Source of the DNA: Photobacterium galatheae
GTDB taxonomy: Bacteria; Pseudomonadota; Gammaproteobacteria; Enterobacterales; Vibrionaceae
Assembly (NCBI RefSeq): GCF_000695255.1
Contig: NZ_JMIB01000019.1
Span: 1 to 64,000, forward strand
Reading direction: 5' to 3'
DNA: 64,000 nt
Position 1 is the stretch's first letter; the number at the start of each line of letters is the position of its first letter. Positions 34,979-46,110 of this stretch are shown here, piece after piece. The notes below the pieces were generated by a model. The model searched no databases. It was not told where the DNA came from and saw nothing but the letters and a program-made list of their open reading frames with translations. A program made the position numbers and the translations under genes.

Positions 34979-35281
34979 ATCGCCCCCTAAACCTACACGC
35001 TTATTTATAATGTTTTGTACGTCTTTCTTTAGACGCTTCTAATACATCGTCACAAGTGCATCTAGGCTTGAGTATAGGGCGGGTATTTTTTGAGGGATGT
35101 CGCAAAAATAATACAAGTATTTTTTTGCTAAACGAAGTATGCCGCCTCAGTAATTATCTGCTATAGCGAACAATCGATAATCCTCATGGAGAGAAAGACT
35201 TATTCGCTGGTAAGCAAGATACACCGCAAAATTGTACGACAGATTTATCTTCACATTTTTTTTGCCTGGCCGGAGATTTAC
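34979..35281. other. Divergent intergenic region
   Basis: About 300 bp, AT-rich, containing the promoters of the outer-membrane protein gene (left) and the small secreted-protein gene (right). A frame open from 35186 leads into the latter but precedes its signal peptide and is excluded. No further element was recognised. Confidence 0.45.
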
Positions 35282-35677
35282 ATGAAAAAACTGTCCCCGT
35301 TCTTCCTGTCAACCGCGCTATTCCTGTCAACCTCACAAATGATCGCTGCGCCTGCACTGGCGGATAACCCGAGCCAGGCAACACTCGATCAGGCAGCAAA
35401 AGACGTTTGTGGCTGCCTGGCTGAACCTTATGCCGCACTGGAAAAAGCCTTGCAGGCCATGAAAACAGAGAAAGGCAATGACCTGAGCCGCCTGATGAAC
35501 TCAAAGGGGGAACTCACGCAAATGATGAACGCAACCGAACAATGCATGAGTGCACTGCGGAAGAAATATCCCAACATCAATGCGGATCAGTCACTACAAA
35601 AACAGGTGCTGGACAGAACCCGTCAGTTCTGCCCAAACCCACTGGAAACGGTCGATTTAAGCGCACCGTCAAAATGA
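35282..35677 (+). CDS. Small periplasmic hypothetical protein with cysteines
   Basis: 131 residues. A signal peptide starts MKKLSPFFLSTALFLST, with cleavage near ALA-DN (residue 28). The mature protein is mostly helical, with four cysteines: CGC in DVCGCLAEPY, then EQCMSAL and RQFCPNPLE. This suggests two disulfides holding a helical bundle. The start at 35282 has GGAG six bases upstream and coincides with the signal peptide. The family is not recognised. It is divergent from the outer-membrane barrel and convergent with glgB. Confidence 0.7.
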   Translation: MKKLSPFFLSTALFLSTSQMIAAPALADNPSQATLDQAAKDVCGCLAEPYAALEKALQAMKTEKGNDLSRLMNSKGELTQMMNATEQCMSALRKKYPNINADQSLQKQVLDRTRQFCPNPLETVDLSAPSK

Positions 35678-35738
35678 ATCAGTCTGTAAAGAATCAAACG
35701 ATCATTCGCGATACTGCAATTGATGACAACACAATGCG

Positions 35739-37643
35739 TTAAACGGGATAACAGCGTAAAAATACCGTCGCCAGTGGTGGCAAATTCAGAACAAGCTGAT
35801 GCGTCTGGCTGGATTCATGCCAGCGTGTAACTGTGCGTTCCTGAACCACCTGACCACTGCCCCAGAACTCCAGGTCATCTGTATTCAACAGTACTTGATA
35901 TTGTCCGGCAGCCGGAACAGGGATCACGTAATCTTCTCGCGGAACCGGTGTGAAATTACTCACCACCAGCACCTTGTCACCCTTTCTGGCATACCGCTCA
36001 TGAGCAACCACACTCTGTGCTGAATCTGACTGAATGCACCAGGCAAATCCGGCCGGATCGCAATCCTGCTCATACAGCGCAGGCGTCTGACAATAGAGGT
36101 GATTCAGTGCCTTGACCAAACGCTGTACACCAGCATGGCGATCATATTGCAGATAGTGCCACTCCAGCACGCCGTCGTGGTTCCATTCCGCACTCTGCGC
36201 AATTTCTGCCCCCATAAAGTTCAGCTTCTTGCCCGGCTGACCATACATGTAACCCAGATAAGCTCTGAGATTCGCCGTCTGCTGCCATTCATCACCGGGC
36301 ATTTTATTCAGCAGCGACCCTTTACCATAAACCACTTCGTCGTGCGACAGCGGCAGCACATAGTTTTCACTGAACGCATACACCAGCGGAAACGTCAGCG
36401 TATCGTGGTGATAACGGCGATGCACCGGATCCTCACGCATATAAGTCAGACTGTCGTGCATCCAGCCCATGTTCCATTTGAAGCCAAACCCCAGCCCGCC
36501 TTCATAGGTCGGTCGGGAAACGCCGGGAAAGGTCGTTGATTCTTCCGCAATCGTCATTGCATTCGGATAACGACTGTACACTTCTTCATTCATCCAGCGC
36601 AGTAAACTGGCTGCATCGTGGTTGATGTTGCCCCCGTCAGCGTTCGGAATCCACTCCCCAGGCTGGCGGGAATAGTCCAGATACAACATCGACGCCACAG
36701 CATCGACCCGCAGGCCATCAATATGGAAATGCTCCAACCAGTAAAGTGCATTGGCAACCAGAAACCGGCGAACATGCTCGCGCCCATAGTCATAAATGTA
36801 GCTCTGCCAGTCCTGATGCCAGCCACGGCGCGGATCCGGATCATGAAACAATGCCGTTCCGTCAAAAAATGCCAGACCATGGTCATCGGCCGGAAAGTGT
36901 GCCGGCACCCAGTCCAGAATCACCCCGACCCCTGCCTGATGACACTGATCCACGAAATATTTCAAGTCATCCGGTGAGCCGTAGCGACTGGTCGGGGCAA
37001 ACATTCCTACCGGCTGATACCCCCAGGAACCATAAAACGGATGTTCTGAAACCGGCATCAGCTCTACATGGGTGTATCCCATTTCCGCCAGATAGGGGAT
37101 CAATTCAGCCGCTAATTCCCGGTAATTCAAATGCTCGCCATTGTCGTGACGACGCCAGGAACCGGCATGCAGTTCATACATGGATAACGGCTGCGCGTGC
37201 TTTGCAGTCACCGGACGCTGCTGCCAATCGCGGTCCTGCCACGGATAAGAGCTGTGGTCATAAATCAGCGAAGCAAAGGAAGGATACTGCTCGGCCTGAT
37301 ATCCCCAGGGATCCGCTTTATGCGGCAGGGGGTGACCGGATAGATCCCGTAACTCGAACTTATAGCGTTCTCCGGCAGACAGCCCTGCCACAAAACAGCC
37401 CCAGTAACCTTGATCCAGTGCCGTCAGCGGATGACTCCGACTGTCCCACTGATTAAAATCACCCACCACGCTGACGGCACTCGCATTCGGGGCATACACC
37501 AGAAAACGCACGCCCGTCACCGGTCCGTCAGAACTTTCTATCGCCAGTAACTGAGCGCCCATGTGGTGATACTGGGTCGACGGATGACCCAGTTCAGCCA
37601 TCTCCGGCAGCCAGTGCTTAATGTCGACACGTTCGGACTTCAC
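35739..37643 (-). CDS. glgB: 1,4-alpha-glucan branching enzyme (short form)
   Basis: Introduces alpha-1,6 branches into glycogen or maltodextrin. The 634-residue protein has one N-terminal CBM48 domain (about 40-125, [21 protein letters not shown]). The GH13 barrel includes [18 protein letters not shown], the nucleophile D314 in [11 protein letters not shown], the acid/base E367 in IAEEST, and [15 protein letters not shown]-terminal beta domain ends the protein. It is about 90 residues shorter than E. coli GlgB (728) because the extra N1 domain is missing. It follows malQ by 3 bp in the malP-malQ-glgB operon, tying it to maltodextrin metabolism under MalT. Confidence 0.94.
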   Translation of the reverse strand: MKSERVDIKHWLPEMAELGHPSTQYHHMGAQLLAIESSDGPVTGVRFLVYAPNASAVSVVGDFNQWDSRSHPLTALDQGYWGCFVAGLSAGERYKFELRDLSGHPLPHKADPWGYQAEQYPSFASLIYDHSSYPWQDRDWQQRPVTAKHAQPLSMYELHAGSWRRHDNGEHLNYRELAAELIPYLAEMGYTHVELMPVSEHPFYGSWGYQPVGMFAPTSRYGSPDDLKYFVDQCHQAGVGVILDWVPAHFPADDHGLAFFDGTALFHDPDPRRGWHQDWQSYIYDYGREHVRRFLVANALYWLEHFHIDGLRVDAVASMLYLDYSRQPGEWIPNADGGNINHDAASLLRWMNEEVYSRYPNAMTIAEESTTFPGVSRPTYEGGLGFGFKWNMGWMHDSLTYMREDPVHRRYHHDTLTFPLVYAFSENYVLPLSHDEVVYGKGSLLNKMPGDEWQQTANLRAYLGYMYGQPGKKLNFMGAEIAQSAEWNHDGVLEWHYLQYDRHAGVQRLVKALNHLYCQTPALYEQDCDPAGFAWCIQSDSAQSVVAHERYARKGDKVLVVSNFTPVPREDYVIPVPAAGQYQVLLNTDDLEFWGSGQVVQERTVTRWHESSQTHQLVLNLPPLATVFLRCYPV

Positions 37644-37646
37644 AGG

Positions 37647-39830
37647 CTACTCCGTTGTTTGTGATGCCCGGGCGCGGGCTTCTGTCAGGCGTTTGGTCAG
37701 ATCGGCAATGTTCTGACGATTGAATAAATCTTCCAGATTCACAGACAGCTTGCGACGCCAGTTCGGATACTCATCGATAGTCCCCGGAATATTGACGGGT
37801 TTATCCATTTCCAGCCAGTCTTCCAGTTGCAAGCTCAGCAACGCACTGGAACCCGCCGCCAGATGCAACTGCAAGCCTTCGCTCAAAGCACGATCCATCG
37901 GTACATACATGGCATCACGGCCCACATTTTCCGGCAGAAAACCATGCCAGTTCACACTGTCCAGAATACGCTGCTTACTCTCAACACGCCCATCGAACAG
38001 CGCTTTCAGCTGGGTTTCATCCGGATACAACCCTAACTCCCGCCCCATCTTCAGGTCATCGCAATGCCAGAAGCCACGCAATGTTGGCATGTCATGGGTA
38101 CATAAAGCAGACATGGACTGTTCGGTATAATGTGACGGTGAGTAATAACCACCGTCTTCCGCGGTTTCAAAGAAGAACACCTTGTAGGAATGAATTCCTG
38201 CCGTCGCCAGCTTCTCAATAATCTCATCGGGTACTGTGCCCAAATCTTCCCCGATCACAGCACATTGGTAACGGTGACTTTCTAACGCCAGAATTGCCAT
38301 CAGATCGTCAACCGGGTAATACATGTAGGCACCCTGTTTTGCCGATTCACCTTTCGGAATCCACCACAGACGCAGTAAACCCAGCACATGGTCAATCCGC
38401 AGTGCGCCGCAATGACGCATATTGGCCCGCAGCAGATCAATAAAAGGCTGGTACGCTGTTTTACGTAGTTGCTGCGGATTAAAAGGCGGCAAGCCCCAGT
38501 TCTGTCCGAGCGGCCCCAGAATATCCGGCGGCGCACCCACACTCACGTCCTGACATAACGCGCCCTGATCTGCCCAGGTTTCCGCGCCAGAACTGCACAC
38601 ACCAACGGCCAGATCACGATACAGGCCCATCACCATGCCTTTTTCTTCGGCAAGCTGCTGCGCTTCAGCCAGTTGCGTGTCTGCCAGCCATTGCAGATAC
38701 ATATACAATTGAATCTGCTCCGGATGCTGGCTGATAAACTGCTTTACCGCTGCACTATCAACGTGGCGATACTGTTCCGGGAAGACGGGCCAGCCCCAGA
38801 TCTGATCATCTTTTTCTCTCAGTTCAGCGTGTAAAGCATCAAACGCTGCCTGATGCTTCAGGCTCTCACCACCCGCTTCAACAAAATCAAGAAACGCACG
38901 GCCACGCGCTGTTTCCGCTTTCAGGTGGCGTTGCTTAAACGTGGCAAACAACATGGGCAAGACCGCCATTTTCAGGCAAACCACTTCACTGTAATTCACC
39001 CAATTGCTGTCACGCGCTTCAGCCAAACGCTGCTGGAACGTTTCGCTGCCAACCAACTGAAGTGCTTCATCACATTGTGCAAATTCCGGGGCTGAGCACA
39101 CATCAATATAAATAATATTCAGCCAGCGACGGGAAGACGGGCTGTAAGGACTTGCGCCTTCCGGGTTTGCCGGGAACAGAGAATGAATCGGATTCAGGCC
39201 AACAAAGTCCCCCCCCTGCGCAGCAATATCAGACACCAGTTGCTTCAGATCACCGAAATCGCCAATGCCCCAGTTGTGGCCGGTACGCAAAGAGTACAGC
39301 TGAACACTTGGCCCCCAGAGTTTCTTGCCTTTTTCCAGTGCTGGCTGCTTATAACAGGCAACCGGCGTCACGATCAGCGTCATCTCATAAGGAGACTGAC
39401 GACGTTTACGGAAAATTTCCAGCTTGTGGTAACCCAGCGGCAGTTCCGGCAGCGCAAACAGCATGTCTCCGCCCTGCTCTCGTTCGTCGGAAACCAGTTG
39501 CGATTGCAGCCAGCCTTCCATGACATCGCCCTGTTCTGTTTCCAGCCTCCAGCTAAAATCACTGATGCGGGCGCTTCGGCCGAGGGTCAGCTCAACCTGA
39601 ACCGGTTCACCACGGCGAATGACCTTCACGGGTGCCAAAACATCTCTGGGCTGTAATCTGGATGCAGAAGCTTCCAGCGATTCATCACTGCTGGTGTCGT
39701 AACCTAATGCAGCCAGTAAACTTGTCAGGGTTTCAGTACTGACCGCGGTTTCTTCCCCCCAGGCACTGATGTAACTGGCTGCCAGCCCAGCCTGTCTGGC
39801 AATGTCTTTCACAACCTTTTCTGTTCTCAT
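37647..39830 (-). CDS. malQ: 4-alpha-glucanotransferase (amylomaltase)
   Basis: Disproportionates maltodextrins, releasing glucose and longer chains for MalP. The 727-residue GH77 protein has an N-terminal extension with AGLAASYISAWGEETAVSTETLTSLLAALGYD, as in enterobacterial MalQ. The barrel includes YSLRTGHNWGIGDFGDLKQLV, SPYSPSSRRWLNIIYID, the nucleophile region ALRIDHVLGLLRLWWIP, GEDLGTVPDEI and STHDMPTL-like ALCTHDMPTLRGFW. The start at 39830 follows GGAG; a frame open to 39935 would enter the malP spacer. Its stop is 3 bp from glgB. Confidence 0.94.
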   Translation of the reverse strand: MRTEKVVKDIARQAGLAASYISAWGEETAVSTETLTSLLAALGYDTSSDESLEASASRLQPRDVLAPVKVIRRGEPVQVELTLGRSARISDFSWRLETEQGDVMEGWLQSQLVSDEREQGGDMLFALPELPLGYHKLEIFRKRRQSPYEMTLIVTPVACYKQPALEKGKKLWGPSVQLYSLRTGHNWGIGDFGDLKQLVSDIAAQGGDFVGLNPIHSLFPANPEGASPYSPSSRRWLNIIYIDVCSAPEFAQCDEALQLVGSETFQQRLAEARDSNWVNYSEVVCLKMAVLPMLFATFKQRHLKAETARGRAFLDFVEAGGESLKHQAAFDALHAELREKDDQIWGWPVFPEQYRHVDSAAVKQFISQHPEQIQLYMYLQWLADTQLAEAQQLAEEKGMVMGLYRDLAVGVCSSGAETWADQGALCQDVSVGAPPDILGPLGQNWGLPPFNPQQLRKTAYQPFIDLLRANMRHCGALRIDHVLGLLRLWWIPKGESAKQGAYMYYPVDDLMAILALESHRYQCAVIGEDLGTVPDEIIEKLATAGIHSYKVFFFETAEDGGYYSPSHYTEQSMSALCTHDMPTLRGFWHCDDLKMGRELGLYPDETQLKALFDGRVESKQRILDSVNWHGFLPENVGRDAMYVPMDRALSEGLQLHLAAGSSALLSLQLEDWLEMDKPVNIPGTIDEYPNWRRKLSVNLEDLFNRQNIADLTKRLTEARARASQTTE

Positions 39831-39936
39831 TTTTCTTCTCCGCGACGCCACAGGGGTCTCTCTCCGCATGTGTTCGAACGCCCAGGTTCGGCACAAATCA
39901 TCAAGCCGGGGCCAAGCCAGCCCCGGCAAAAACATC

Positions 39937-42396
39937 TCAGCGTTTCACAGCTTTCAACTGCCAGATATTGTCGACATAATCCCGAATACTTCGGTCTGAG
40001 CTGAATTTACCCACCAGGGAAGTATTCAGGATGGCCTTGCGAGCCCAGCCAGCCTGATCCCGATAGGCATCATCAATGCGTTCGTGGGCAGAAACATAAT
40101 CTGCAAAGTCGGCCAGAACCAGATACGGATCGCCCCCTTCCAGCAGGTTATGGCGAATCTCGGCCAGCGCTTCCGGCTCACCCGGTGTAAACGTCTCACC
40201 CAACAGCAGATCCAGCGACGCTTTCAGCAAACTGTCAGACTCATAATAGCGATATGGCTGATATCCCTGTTGCTTGAGTTCAAGCACTTCGTCCACCAGC
40301 AATCCAAAGATGAAGATATTTTCATCGCCCACTTCCTCACGAATCTCGACATTCGCGCCATCCATGGTGCCAATTGTTAGCGCACCGTTCAGGGCCAGTT
40401 TCATGTTCCCTGTCCCCGATGCTTCCTTACCGGCTGTCGAGATTTGCTCCGAGACATCTGCCGCCGGAATAATGATCTCCGCCAGACTGACTCGGTAGTC
40501 CGGAATAAAGACGACTTTCAGCTTGCCGCCCAGCCGAGGATCATTGTTGACTTTTTCGGCTACTTTGTTGATTGCAAAGATGATGTCTTTCGCCAGCGCA
40601 TACCCTGGTGCCGCTTTGGCAGCGAAGATAAACACACGCGGATGCATGTCGAAATCAGGGTCATTCAGCAAACGGTGATACAGCGACAGAATATGAAGCA
40701 AGTTCAGGTGCTGACGTTTGTATTCGTGAAGGCGTTTGATCTGTACGTCAAAGATTGCATCGGTGTCTAGTACGATACCCATATTTTCAGACACCCAGTC
40801 AGCAAGACGCTGCTTGTTGGCTTTCTTCACCGCCATGTAACGCTGCTGGAACGTGGCGTCATCGGCAAAATCAGCCAGTGCAGACAATTGCGCCAGATGC
40901 ACAGGCCACTCAGTTCCGATTTTTTCATCAATCAGCGTGCTGAGTGCCGGGTTACAGAACTTCAGCCAGCGACGTGGCGTCACCCCGTTGGTCACATTCT
41001 GAAGTTTGCCCGGGAACAGCACATCGAATTCCGGGAACAGATCGCGCTTTACCAGCTCAGAATGCAAGGCTGCCACACCGTTCACCGCGTAACTGCCAAT
41101 CACGCACAGGTTTGCCATGCGCACCATGCGCTGCTCACCTTCCTCGATCACAGAAAGCTTCTGTTTGATGTCATCGCGGCCCGGCCACTTGGCATTGACG
41201 ACTTCCAGGAATCTGTGGTTGATCTCAAAGATGATCTCTAAGTGACGCGGTAACAAATGAGCGATCAGCGATTCACTCCAGGTCTCCAGTGCTTCTGGCA
41301 ACAAGGTATGGTTGGTATAAGCGAATACCTTGTTACAGACAGACCATGCCGCATCCCAGCTCAGATAATGCTCATCCAGCAGAACGCGCATCAGTTCAGG
41401 AATGGCAATGGTCGGGTGCGTATCGTTCAACTGAATTGCTTCCAATTCTGCGAGGCTTTCAATCCCATGACCCGCAGCCAGATGACGACGCAGAATATCT
41501 GCCACAGAGCAGGCACAGTGGAAATACTGCTGCATCAGGCGGAGTGTCTTACCCTGCTCATGATTATCATTCGGATACAGAACTTTCGTGATATTCCCGG
41601 CCTCAATCGCCGAGTATTGTGCACCGACGTAATCGCCGTCATTAAACATCGCCAGATGAAACGGCGCAGGTGCGCGGCATTCCCACAGTCGTAACGGGTA
41701 GACGCTGTGATTCTGATAGCCGATCACCGGCAGATCCCAGGCGATCCCTTCCACTTGCATGTCCGGCACCCAGCGACGACGCTCGGCACCAGTTTCATCG
41801 GTATAAACTTCTACCTGACCAAAGAAACCCACTTTCTGGTTCAGTTCCGGACGCTGTACCTCCCACGGATACCCTTCCTGACTGCGCCATGCATCCGGGG
41901 CTTCCATCTGACGGCCACCTTCGAATGACTGACGGAACAAACCGTACTCATAATGCAGACCATAACCCACGGCCGGGAATTCCTGCGCTGCCAGTGAATC
42001 CATAAAACACGCAGCCAACCGGCCCAGTCCGCCGTTACCCAGTGCCGGATCCCGCTCTTCTTCCAGCAAATCCGTCAAGTTCTGACCGAACGAGGCCATC
42101 ACTTCTGAGACCGACTCATACAGGCCAAGGCTGATCAGATTATTCCCGGTCAGACGGCCAATCAGGAATTCCATCGAAAGGTAATTCACGCTGCGACAAG
42201 ATTCGGCAGCCAGTTGCTGTTCGGTGTCAATCAGGTTGCCCGTACTGATTTCAGCCAGCGCACGGCTCATCGCCAGATACCAGTGACGCGGCGTCGCCGT
42301 CGCAGGTGTCTGCGCATAAGTGGTCAGGAGATGTTGTTCAACCGAAGTCTGAAATGCGGCCTTATCGAAAAGCGCCTGAGTTTGCTTTTGCATCAT
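39937..42396 (-). CDS. malP: Maltodextrin/glycogen phosphorylase
   Basis: Phosphorolytic release of glucose-1-phosphate from alpha-1,4-glucans. The 819-residue GT35 enzyme has EERDPALGNGGLGRLAACFMDS near residue 115, the segment QLNDTHPTIAIPELMR, and RIHEYKRQ-like DVQIKRLHEYKRQHLN. The pyridoxal-phosphate lysine lies in KEASGTGNMKLALNGALTIGTMDGANVEI. Length fits bacterial MalP/GlgP (about 800). It is the first gene of malP-malQ-glgB and diverges from malT. Operon position indicates MalP rather than GlgP. Confidence 0.94.
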   Translation of the reverse strand: MMQKQTQALFDKAAFQTSVEQHLLTTYAQTPATATPRHWYLAMSRALAEISTGNLIDTEQQLAAESCRSVNYLSMEFLIGRLTGNNLISLGLYESVSEVMASFGQNLTDLLEEERDPALGNGGLGRLAACFMDSLAAQEFPAVGYGLHYEYGLFRQSFEGGRQMEAPDAWRSQEGYPWEVQRPELNQKVGFFGQVEVYTDETGAERRRWVPDMQVEGIAWDLPVIGYQNHSVYPLRLWECRAPAPFHLAMFNDGDYVGAQYSAIEAGNITKVLYPNDNHEQGKTLRLMQQYFHCACSVADILRRHLAAGHGIESLAELEAIQLNDTHPTIAIPELMRVLLDEHYLSWDAAWSVCNKVFAYTNHTLLPEALETWSESLIAHLLPRHLEIIFEINHRFLEVVNAKWPGRDDIKQKLSVIEEGEQRMVRMANLCVIGSYAVNGVAALHSELVKRDLFPEFDVLFPGKLQNVTNGVTPRRWLKFCNPALSTLIDEKIGTEWPVHLAQLSALADFADDATFQQRYMAVKKANKQRLADWVSENMGIVLDTDAIFDVQIKRLHEYKRQHLNLLHILSLYHRLLNDPDFDMHPRVFIFAAKAAPGYALAKDIIFAINKVAEKVNNDPRLGGKLKVVFIPDYRVSLAEIIIPAADVSEQISTAGKEASGTGNMKLALNGALTIGTMDGANVEIREEVGDENIFIFGLLVDEVLELKQQGYQPYRYYESDSLLKASLDLLLGETFTPGEPEALAEIRHNLLEGGDPYLVLADFADYVSAHERIDDAYRDQAGWARKAILNTSLVGKFSSDRSIRDYVDNIWQLKAVKR

Positions 42397-42780
42397 GGGT
42401 TTCTCGCTGTCGGGTTAATCTTCAAAAATGAAAAAATCTGATGCTCATGCTGCCTGTGGCACTGTGGAAAAACATCCTCCTGAATCAATCCGCTTGAGGG
42501 AGGAGTCACAGGGCGTAGTCTGCCCGGCAGTCGAAAATATGTGACAATTTTCTGAATTTTCTCCTGTTCAGAACCACTTACGCTGACTTTCGTCACAAAA
42601 CCCGGGGTCTTTGCGCTTGTGCAAAGCTGCTGCGAAAAATAACGTTGTCGGTATTAAAGTGTGATCAGTCACTTACTTTAAGGGATGAGACAGCAAGAAT
42701 TGCTGATTTAGTCTGCGAGTCAGGTGATGATAAAAATGCGCTGACACGATAAACCATCACAAGATAGATAAATCAGAATT
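42397..42780. promoter_or_regulatory. malP / malT divergent control region
   Basis: 384 bp between malP and malT. Two GGAGGA hexamers fit the MalT core GGA(T/G)GA. One is on the minus strand at 42475-42480 and one on the plus strand at 42499-42504; this close pair faces malP, about 80-110 bp from its start. Weak CRP-like half-sites, TGTGA, occur at 42540-42544 and 42660-42664. MalT activation of malPQ and CRP activation of malT are established in enterobacteria and inferred here. Confidence 0.55.
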
Positions 42781-45498
42781 ATGTGGATACCTTCGAAGCT
42801 GACCCGCCCTGCACGGCTACACAACGCCATTTTACGACCTCGAGTGCTGGACCTGCTGCAACACGCCCCAGCATACCGACTGGTGCTGTTCCGCTCTCCG
42901 GCGGGGTATGGCAAAACCACAATGGCAACACAGTGGCTGAATGAGCATCCGCATACCGGCTGGTTTAATCTGGATGACAATGACAACGATACCTTCCGGT
43001 TTGCCAATTACCTGCTCCAGGCGCTGAACAAAGCCACACAGGATGCCTGCCTGAAAACCAAAGCCATGGCAGAAAGGCGACAGTTTGCCTGTCTCAGCAC
43101 CCTGTTCGGGGAACTGTTTGCAGAACTGCAAGACTATCCGCATCAGACCTATCTGGTGCTCGACGATTATCACGTCATCAACAATGAAGATATCCACGAC
43201 GGCATGCGCTTCTTCCTGAAAAACATGCCTGATGAACTCACCCTGGTTGTGACCAGTCGTAGCCAGCCACCTCTTGGGACGGCAAACCTGCGCGTCCGGG
43301 ATTTACTGATCGAGGTTGATCACCAGTGGCTGGCATTTGATGAAGAAGAAACCACCCGTTTTTTCAACAAACGTGTCGCAAGTGAACTGGAAACAAGCAT
43401 TCTCAGCAGCCTGCGTACTCAGGTTGAAGGCTGGCCTTCAGCCCTTCAGCTCATCGCCCTGCATGCCCAGCAGCGTCCCAACCATTTAGCTGAGTCGGCC
43501 CTGTCGCTGGCAAATTTTAACCGTAGTCATTTGTGGGACTATCTCGCGGAAGAAGTTTTTGATCTGCTGGATGAGGACACCCGCACTTTCCTGTTGCAGT
43601 GCTCAGTACTGGACATGTTCAATGCCGAACTGGTGATGGACTTAACCGGTCGCAGTGACGCCCTGATGAAACTGGAACTGTTGAACCGCTACGGTCTTTT
43701 CATCAGTCCGTTGGAAGGAGCGGATAACTGGTATCGCTTCCACCATCTCTTCGCCGAGTTTTTACGTCACAAGCGCCATGCCCATATGCCTGAGCAGCGC
43801 AAGGCGCTGCATCACAAAGCAGCGCAAGCCTGGCTGAACCAGAACAGTCCGCAACAGGCGTTGCACCATGTGCGCAAAAGTAACAATCATGCACTCATGG
43901 TGACGATTCTCTCTGATCATGGCTGGAATATGTTCCATCATGGTGAACTGAAACTGCTGGAAGAGTGTCTTGCTTCACTGGATAAATCAATGCTGTTCCG
44001 CAGCCCACGCCTGATTCTGCTCAGACTCTGGCTGGTTCAGAGCCAGCACCGCTATCATGAAGTCGGAGATTTAATCACAGAATCTGAAGCCGAAATGCAG
44101 GCCAACGACATCGTTTTTGACGATGCCCTCCAAGGGGAATTGAATGCGCTTCGGGCGCAGGTCGCGATTAATCAGGGCCAGCCTGAAGAAGCATTGCTGT
44201 TGTCTGAACAGGCACTCGGTCAATTACCGGCCACCACCTACCGCAGCCGGATTGTCGCGACCTCTGTCGTCGGCGAAGTCCACCACTGTCTGGGGAATCT
44301 CAGTCGCGCACTGCCAATGATGCAGCAGACTGAAAAAATGGCCCGGCAATACCACGTCTACCATCAGGCATTGTGGGCATTACTACAGCAGAGTGAAATT
44401 CTTCTGGCTCAGGGGGCCGTCCAGCCTGCGTTTGAACTGATTGAGCAGGCGTTTAAGCTGGTGAAAGATCAGCAACTCCATCAAGTGCCATTGCATGAGT
44501 TCCTGCTGCGATTGAAAGCGCAAATTCTTTGGTGCTGGAACCGGCTCGATGAAGCTGAAGAAGCTGTTTTCAAAAGCCTGGATGTGCTGGCCCCTTATGA
44601 CGATACGAAATCCTTACAGGCTTATTCGATGCTGGCCCGCATCGCGATTACCCGTGGAGAGCAAGACAAAGCGGCCCGGTATCTGCAACGCTGTAATGAG
44701 CTGATGGAATGTGCCGATTACCATATTGACTGGTGCGCGAATGCCGATATTGCCAATCTGTTGTACTGGCAGCAGATCAACGATCATGACAGTGTCAGTC
44801 AATGGCTGCGTCAGGCGGTCGAACCGGATGGTTCCTGTAACCATTTCCAGCAGCAACAATGGCGCAACTTAGCGCTGGCCAACTTAATCACAGGTCAAAT
44901 CACACAGGCTCAGAACATACTCACCCTGTTGCTGGAAAGCTGCGATAAACATCAGCTCGTAACCGACCGCAACCGGAACCTGATTCTTCAGACGGTCATC
45001 AGCAAACATGCCGGCGATCGTCCATCTGCGCTCGCACACCTGGCTGAAGCGCTACGCCTGACCAACAGTACCGGCATGGTCGGCAATTTCCTGATTGCTG
45101 CCAATGATATTCAGGATCTGCTTCAGGAACTGGTGGATGAAAAAATGCTGAATGAACTGTCACTGCATCGCGCCCGCCAGTTACTGCGTGAAATGAGCAG
45201 TAAAGAGCGCCATCGTCTGGTGCATTTTGATGAGGCATTTGTCGAAAAACTGCTGAATCTGCCTGATTTACCGGAACTTGTTCGCACCAGCCCACTGACA
45301 CAACGGGAATGGCAGGTGCTGGGGCTGATTTACACCGGATACAGTAATGAGCAAATCGCCTCAGAACTGGATGTAGCTGCGACAACCATCAAAACCCACA
45401 TCCGGAATCTGTATCAGAAACTGAATATTGCCAACCGCAGTGAAGCCATTGAAACCGCGCAGGAACTGCTTGGGCTGATGGGCTATCAATCTGCCTGA
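42781..45498 (+). CDS. malT: Maltose regulon transcriptional activator MalT
   Basis: 905-residue STAND/LAL-type activator (E. coli MalT is 901). Its N-terminus, [17 protein letters not shown], matches the family. It has an NTPase domain with Walker [10 protein letters not shown] (residues 39-47) and Walker [12 protein letters not shown]. The arm and TPR-like superhelical sensor lie in the middle. A LuxR-type helix-turn-helix is at about 840-890 ([43 protein letters not shown]). It binds ATP and maltotriose, then activates mal promoters. It is divergent from malPQ-glgB. Its own ribosome-binding site is weak, consistent with low expression. Confidence 0.96.
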   Translation: MWIPSKLTRPARLHNAILRPRVLDLLQHAPAYRLVLFRSPAGYGKTTMATQWLNEHPHTGWFNLDDNDNDTFRFANYLLQALNKATQDACLKTKAMAERRQFACLSTLFGELFAELQDYPHQTYLVLDDYHVINNEDIHDGMRFFLKNMPDELTLVVTSRSQPPLGTANLRVRDLLIEVDHQWLAFDEEETTRFFNKRVASELETSILSSLRTQVEGWPSALQLIALHAQQRPNHLAESALSLANFNRSHLWDYLAEEVFDLLDEDTRTFLLQCSVLDMFNAELVMDLTGRSDALMKLELLNRYGLFISPLEGADNWYRFHHLFAEFLRHKRHAHMPEQRKALHHKAAQAWLNQNSPQQALHHVRKSNNHALMVTILSDHGWNMFHHGELKLLEECLASLDKSMLFRSPRLILLRLWLVQSQHRYHEVGDLITESEAEMQANDIVFDDALQGELNALRAQVAINQGQPEEALLLSEQALGQLPATTYRSRIVATSVVGEVHHCLGNLSRALPMMQQTEKMARQYHVYHQALWALLQQSEILLAQGAVQPAFELIEQAFKLVKDQQLHQVPLHEFLLRLKAQILWCWNRLDEAEEAVFKSLDVLAPYDDTKSLQAYSMLARIAITRGEQDKAARYLQRCNELMECADYHIDWCANADIANLLYWQQINDHDSVSQWLRQAVEPDGSCNHFQQQQWRNLALANLITGQITQAQNILTLLLESCDKHQLVTDRNRNLILQTVISKHAGDRPSALAHLAEALRLTNSTGMVGNFLIAANDIQDLLQELVDEKMLNELSLHRARQLLREMSSKERHRLVHFDEAFVEKLLNLPDLPELVRTSPLTQREWQVLGLIYTGYSNEQIASELDVAATTIKTHIRNLYQKLNIANRSEAIETAQELLGLMGYQSA

Positions 45499-45521
45499 TC
45501 GGTCATCCATCTGATTCAGTC

Positions 45522-45548
45522 ACAGGGGGAGGACACTCCTCCCCCTGT
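45522..45548. terminator. Perfect 12-bp palindrome between malT and the hydrolase gene
   Basis: ACAGGGGGAGGA-CAC-TCCTCCCCCTGT, a very stable hairpin without a T-run on either strand. It lies between convergent genes and probably acts as a terminator or 3' stability element. Each arm also contains the MalT core hexamer GGAGGA. Confidence 0.65.
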
Positions 45549-45573
45549 CTCATCCCGACGCTGTGCCCCCATA

Positions 45574-46110
45574 TCAGCCCGTTATCAGCGCCTCGGTTGC
45601 GATTGCCTGAATCTTTTTCGGGAAACTCTCAGCCCAGGACAGCACAGAGGTATGATGTTCGCGAATCAGTTCACCAGATGCATACGGCTTATCGTGAGTC
45701 GTATGCGCATCTGAAACCAGTGCCACGCCATAGCCTAAGCAGGCTGCCCGGCGTGTGGTGGTATCCACGCAAAAGTCTGTCGCATAGCCACAAATGACCA
45801 GTTCCTCGATCCTAAGCTGATCCAGTGTCGCTTTCAGTTCGGTATTCAGAAATGAGTCTGGGGTTGTTTTTCGAATATAACGATCACCCTCCACCGTCAC
45901 TAACGCACGATGCAATTGCCAGCCCTCCGTCTGATAGGCAATTTCAGTGCCCGGTTCTTCATGCTGTATAAAAATCACAGGCAGCGATTTTTCTCTGGCC
46001 CATGCCGTTAGCTGGTTGATTCGGGAAACCACAACATCCCCTTCAAATGGCTGCGGCTCAGGCTCAAAACAGATGCGCTGTACGTCGATCACAAGCACGG
46101 CTTTTTTCAT
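45574..46110 (-). CDS. Isochorismatase-family cysteine hydrolase
   Basis: 178-residue hydrolase with the catalytic triad Asp-Lys-Cys: D9 in VLVIDVQRICF, K81 in IRKTTPDSF, and C114 in VICGYATDFCVDTT with the preceding cis-peptide. These define the isochorismatase-like amidohydrolases (nicotinamidase, ureidoacrylate or isochorismate hydrolases). It lacks an aryl-carrier domain, and no siderophore biosynthesis genes are near. An amide-type substrate is therefore more likely than isochorismate. It is monocistronic and convergent with malT. Confidence 0.9.
   Translation of the reverse strand: MKKAVLVIDVQRICFEPEPQPFEGDVVVSRINQLTAWAREKSLPVIFIQHEEPGTEIAYQTEGWQLHRALVTVEGDRYIRKTTPDSFLNTELKATLDQLRIEELVICGYATDFCVDTTTRRAACLGYGVALVSDAHTTHDKPYASGELIREHHTSVLSWAESFPKKIQAIATEALITG

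Noticed and set aside
42650-42680. A confident CRP site near malT
   Set aside because: TGTGATCAGTCACT is partly palindromic but its half-sites are four bases apart instead of six, so only a tentative mention is made.
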